A DNA stretch of 6,372 nucleotides from positions 1-6,372 of the forward strand of contig JAKBCJ010000286.1 of NCBI GenBank assembly GCA_021807975.1, read 5' to 3'. Below the pieces are notes generated by a model that searched no databases, was not told the origin of the DNA, and saw only the letters and a list, made by a program, of their open reading frames with translations. This DNA comes from Pseudomonadota bacterium (lineage in GTDB: Bacteria > Pseudomonadota > Alphaproteobacteria > Acetobacterales > Acetobacteraceae). The position numbers and the translations under genes are program-made. Of the stretch, positions 5,608 to 6,372 are shown one piece after another; position 1 is the stretch's first letter; the number at the start of each line of letters is the position of its first letter.

Positions 5608-6077
5608 TCTGGGTAATCGCCGCCGCGGCCGCGTGGGGCATCGTCGTGGCGGCCGGTGGCGCGGTGGCGACGGAACTGTCGCCTTGGTACTACGCTTTGA
5701 AGAAGCCGTCCTGGCAACCGCCCGAATGGCTGTTCGGCCCGGCCTGGACGGTGATCCTGTCGCTGACATCCATCGCGATCTATCTGGGCTGGAGCGGCGC
5801 GCCCGGTTCCGGCAGCCGCGCCATGATCGTCGCGGCGTCGGTCGCGAACGGGATCGCGAATCTGGCATGGAGCCCGCTGTTCTTCAAACTCCGCCGGCCG
5901 GACTGGGCATTGCGGGAGGTGCCGCTGCTGTGGCTGTCGATCGTTGCGATGATGGCGGCACTGGCCCCGGTTTCCCCGGTTGCCAGCCTGTTGCTGCTGC
6001 CATACCTGGCCTGGGTGTCGTTCGCCTCGGTCCTGAACCTGACGATCGTCCGGCTGAACCGGCCGTTTGGACGCTGA
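5604..6077 (+). CDS. tspO: TspO/MBR-family tryptophan-rich sensory protein
   Basis: TspO is a small five-helix membrane protein related to the mitochondrial translocator protein. It binds porphyrins and haem, and in Rhodobacter sphaeroides it negatively affects photosynthesis gene expression through the PpsR pathway. The 157-aa product has family length and signatures: KKPSWQPPEWLFGPAWT (33-49), ANGIANLAWSPLFFKLRRPD (81-100) and LLPYLAWVSFASVLNLTIV (131-149), the third at the position of the ligand-binding and CRAC-like region. Tryptophans W28, W37, W42, W48, W89, W101, W110 and W137 fit the Trp-rich name. Five hydrophobic segments are apparent (about 3-22, 43-62, 73-94, 105-125 and 129-149). 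The start is TTG 5604, overlapping the bchP TGA as TTGA. It has no strong Shine-Dalgarno, so translation probably depends on coupling to bchP. A TTG start is unusual, but no later start would keep the first helix. Confidence 0.93.
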   Translation: MIWVIAAAAAWGIVVAAGGAVATELSPWYYALKKPSWQPPEWLFGPAWTVILSLTSIAIYLGWSGAPGSGSRAMIVAASVANGIANLAWSPLFFKLRRPDWALREVPLLWLSIVAMMAALAPVSPVASLLLLPYLAWVSFASVLNLTIVRLNRPFGR

Positions 6078-6110
6078 CCGGTTACGAGGGCAGGCCCGCG
6101 TGATATGACA

Positions 6111-6122
6111 CCGTTGCAACGG
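6111..6122. repeat. 12-bp perfect palindrome CCGTTGCAACGG
   Basis: This self-complementary 12-mer lies 33 nt after the tspO stop. It has no spacer loop and no T-run follows, so it is a poor intrinsic terminator. It could be a protein-binding site or chance. I found no second full copy in the window. Confidence 0.3.
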
Positions 6123-6159
6123 CATTCCAGCGGTTCCCCCGGGCGATTTGACACAAGAA

Positions 6160-6188
6160 TTGGCAGCCGCGCTCCGCTGGGGTAGATG
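6160..6188 (+). promoter_or_regulatory. Tentative promoter of tRNA-Arg
   Basis: TTGGCA (6160-6165) and TAGATG (6183-6188) are 17 nt apart, which would start RNA near 6195, about 20 nt before the mature tRNA. The -35 has one mismatch and the -10 three. A TTGACA at 6148-6153 has no matching -10 at usual spacing. Alternatively the tRNA is read through from tspO, since no terminator is visible between them. Confidence 0.25.
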
Positions 6189-6214
6189 GTGGCGTGGTTA
6201 GCGGTTGTGCTTGG

Positions 6215-6291
6215 GCGCCCTTAGCTCAGTTGGATAGAGCAACAGCCTTCTAAGCTGTGGGTCGGTGGTTCGAATCCACCAGGGCGCGCCA
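6215..6291 (+). tRNA. tRNA-Arg (anticodon TCT)
   Basis: A complete cloverleaf of 77 nt is visible. The acceptor stem GCGCCCT (6215-6221) pairs with AGGGCGC (6281-6287), followed by discriminator G6288 and an encoded CCA (6289-6291). The D stem is GCTC/GAGC (6224-6227/6237-6240). The anticodon stem ACAGC/GCTGT (6242-6246/6254-6258) encloses loop CTTCTAA with anticodon TCT at 6249-6251, which reads AGA/AGG arginine codons. The variable loop is 5 nt, and the T stem GGTGG/CCACC encloses TTCGAAT. All stems pair perfectly. It lies 137 nt after tspO and marks the visible end of the photosynthesis operon. Confidence 0.97.
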
Positions 6292-6372
6292 ATTTCGGTG
6301 GGTTAGCGGCCGGCCGGCGGGCATCACGCTGCCTGACGGGACACAGGACGCCATGCGCCAATCGCGGCCGAA

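Noticed and set aside
4387..5868. 493-codon minus-strand ORF antisense to bchP and tspO
   Set aside because: Low-complexity Arg/Pro/Gly-rich product typical of antisense frames in GC-rich genes; bchP and tspO on the plus strand are clear.
6078..6214. Intrinsic terminator after tspO
   Set aside because: Only short or loop-less inverted repeats without a T-run; no convincing terminator seen.
6324..6371. 15-codon C-terminal fragment of a minus-strand gene entering from the right edge
   Set aside because: Too short, with unremarkable codon use and no recognisable family; cannot be supported.
6353..6372. Possible plus-strand gene start (ATG 6353) at the right edge
   Set aside because: AGGA lies only 4 nt upstream and just six codons are visible; no basis for a call.

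Overview
The window is part of a bacteriochlorophyll photosynthesis gene cluster. High GC content, the gene set (bchF, bchN, an AerR/PpaA-type cobalamin protein, ppsR/crtJ, bchG, bchP, tspO) and the gene order point to a purple or aerobic anoxygenic phototrophic alphaproteobacterium. An Acetobacteraceae or other Rhodospirillales-type host is possible, but this cannot be settled from the sequence alone.

Layout. Leftward (minus strand): bchF (277-786, possibly starting at 864) followed by the 5' part of bchN (1-280, cut by the window edge), with an ATGA overlap. Positions 787-1131 are a divergent control region. It holds a 34-bp inverted repeat (1057-1090), a related 25-bp inverted repeat (849-873), a further TGTCAA half-site at 944-949, and a possible 47-codon leader ORF. 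Rightward (plus strand): aerR (1132-2055), ppsR (2092-3513), bchG (3527-4438), bchP (4435-5607) and tspO (5604-6077). The gaps are 36 and 13 nt and then two 4-nt overlaps (ATGA, TTGA), so this looks like one operon. After a 137-nt spacer without a convincing terminator comes a complete tRNA-Arg(TCT) at 6215-6291. The last 81 nt hold nothing I can support.

How the genes work together. BchF hydrates the C3-vinyl group of the chlorophyll precursor, and BchN is one subunit of the dark-operative protochlorophyllide reductase. BchG attaches the geranylgeranyl tail to bacteriochlorophyllide, and BchP reduces that tail to phytyl. PpsR is the oxygen/redox-responsive repressor of photosynthesis genes and AerR is its cobalamin-dependent antirepressor. 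TspO is a membrane tetrapyrrole-binding protein known in Rhodobacter to influence the same regulon. The rightward operon therefore combines the repressor, its antirepressor, the last two pigment steps and a tetrapyrrole-responsive membrane protein behind what looks like a PpsR-type operator, which suggests autoregulation.

I see no wholly new system. The most distinctive points are the operator architecture, the possible leader ORF, the direct bchG-bchP-tspO coupling with no pucC-like gene between bchG and bchP, and the fact that aerR and ppsR share a frame separated by a single amber stop.
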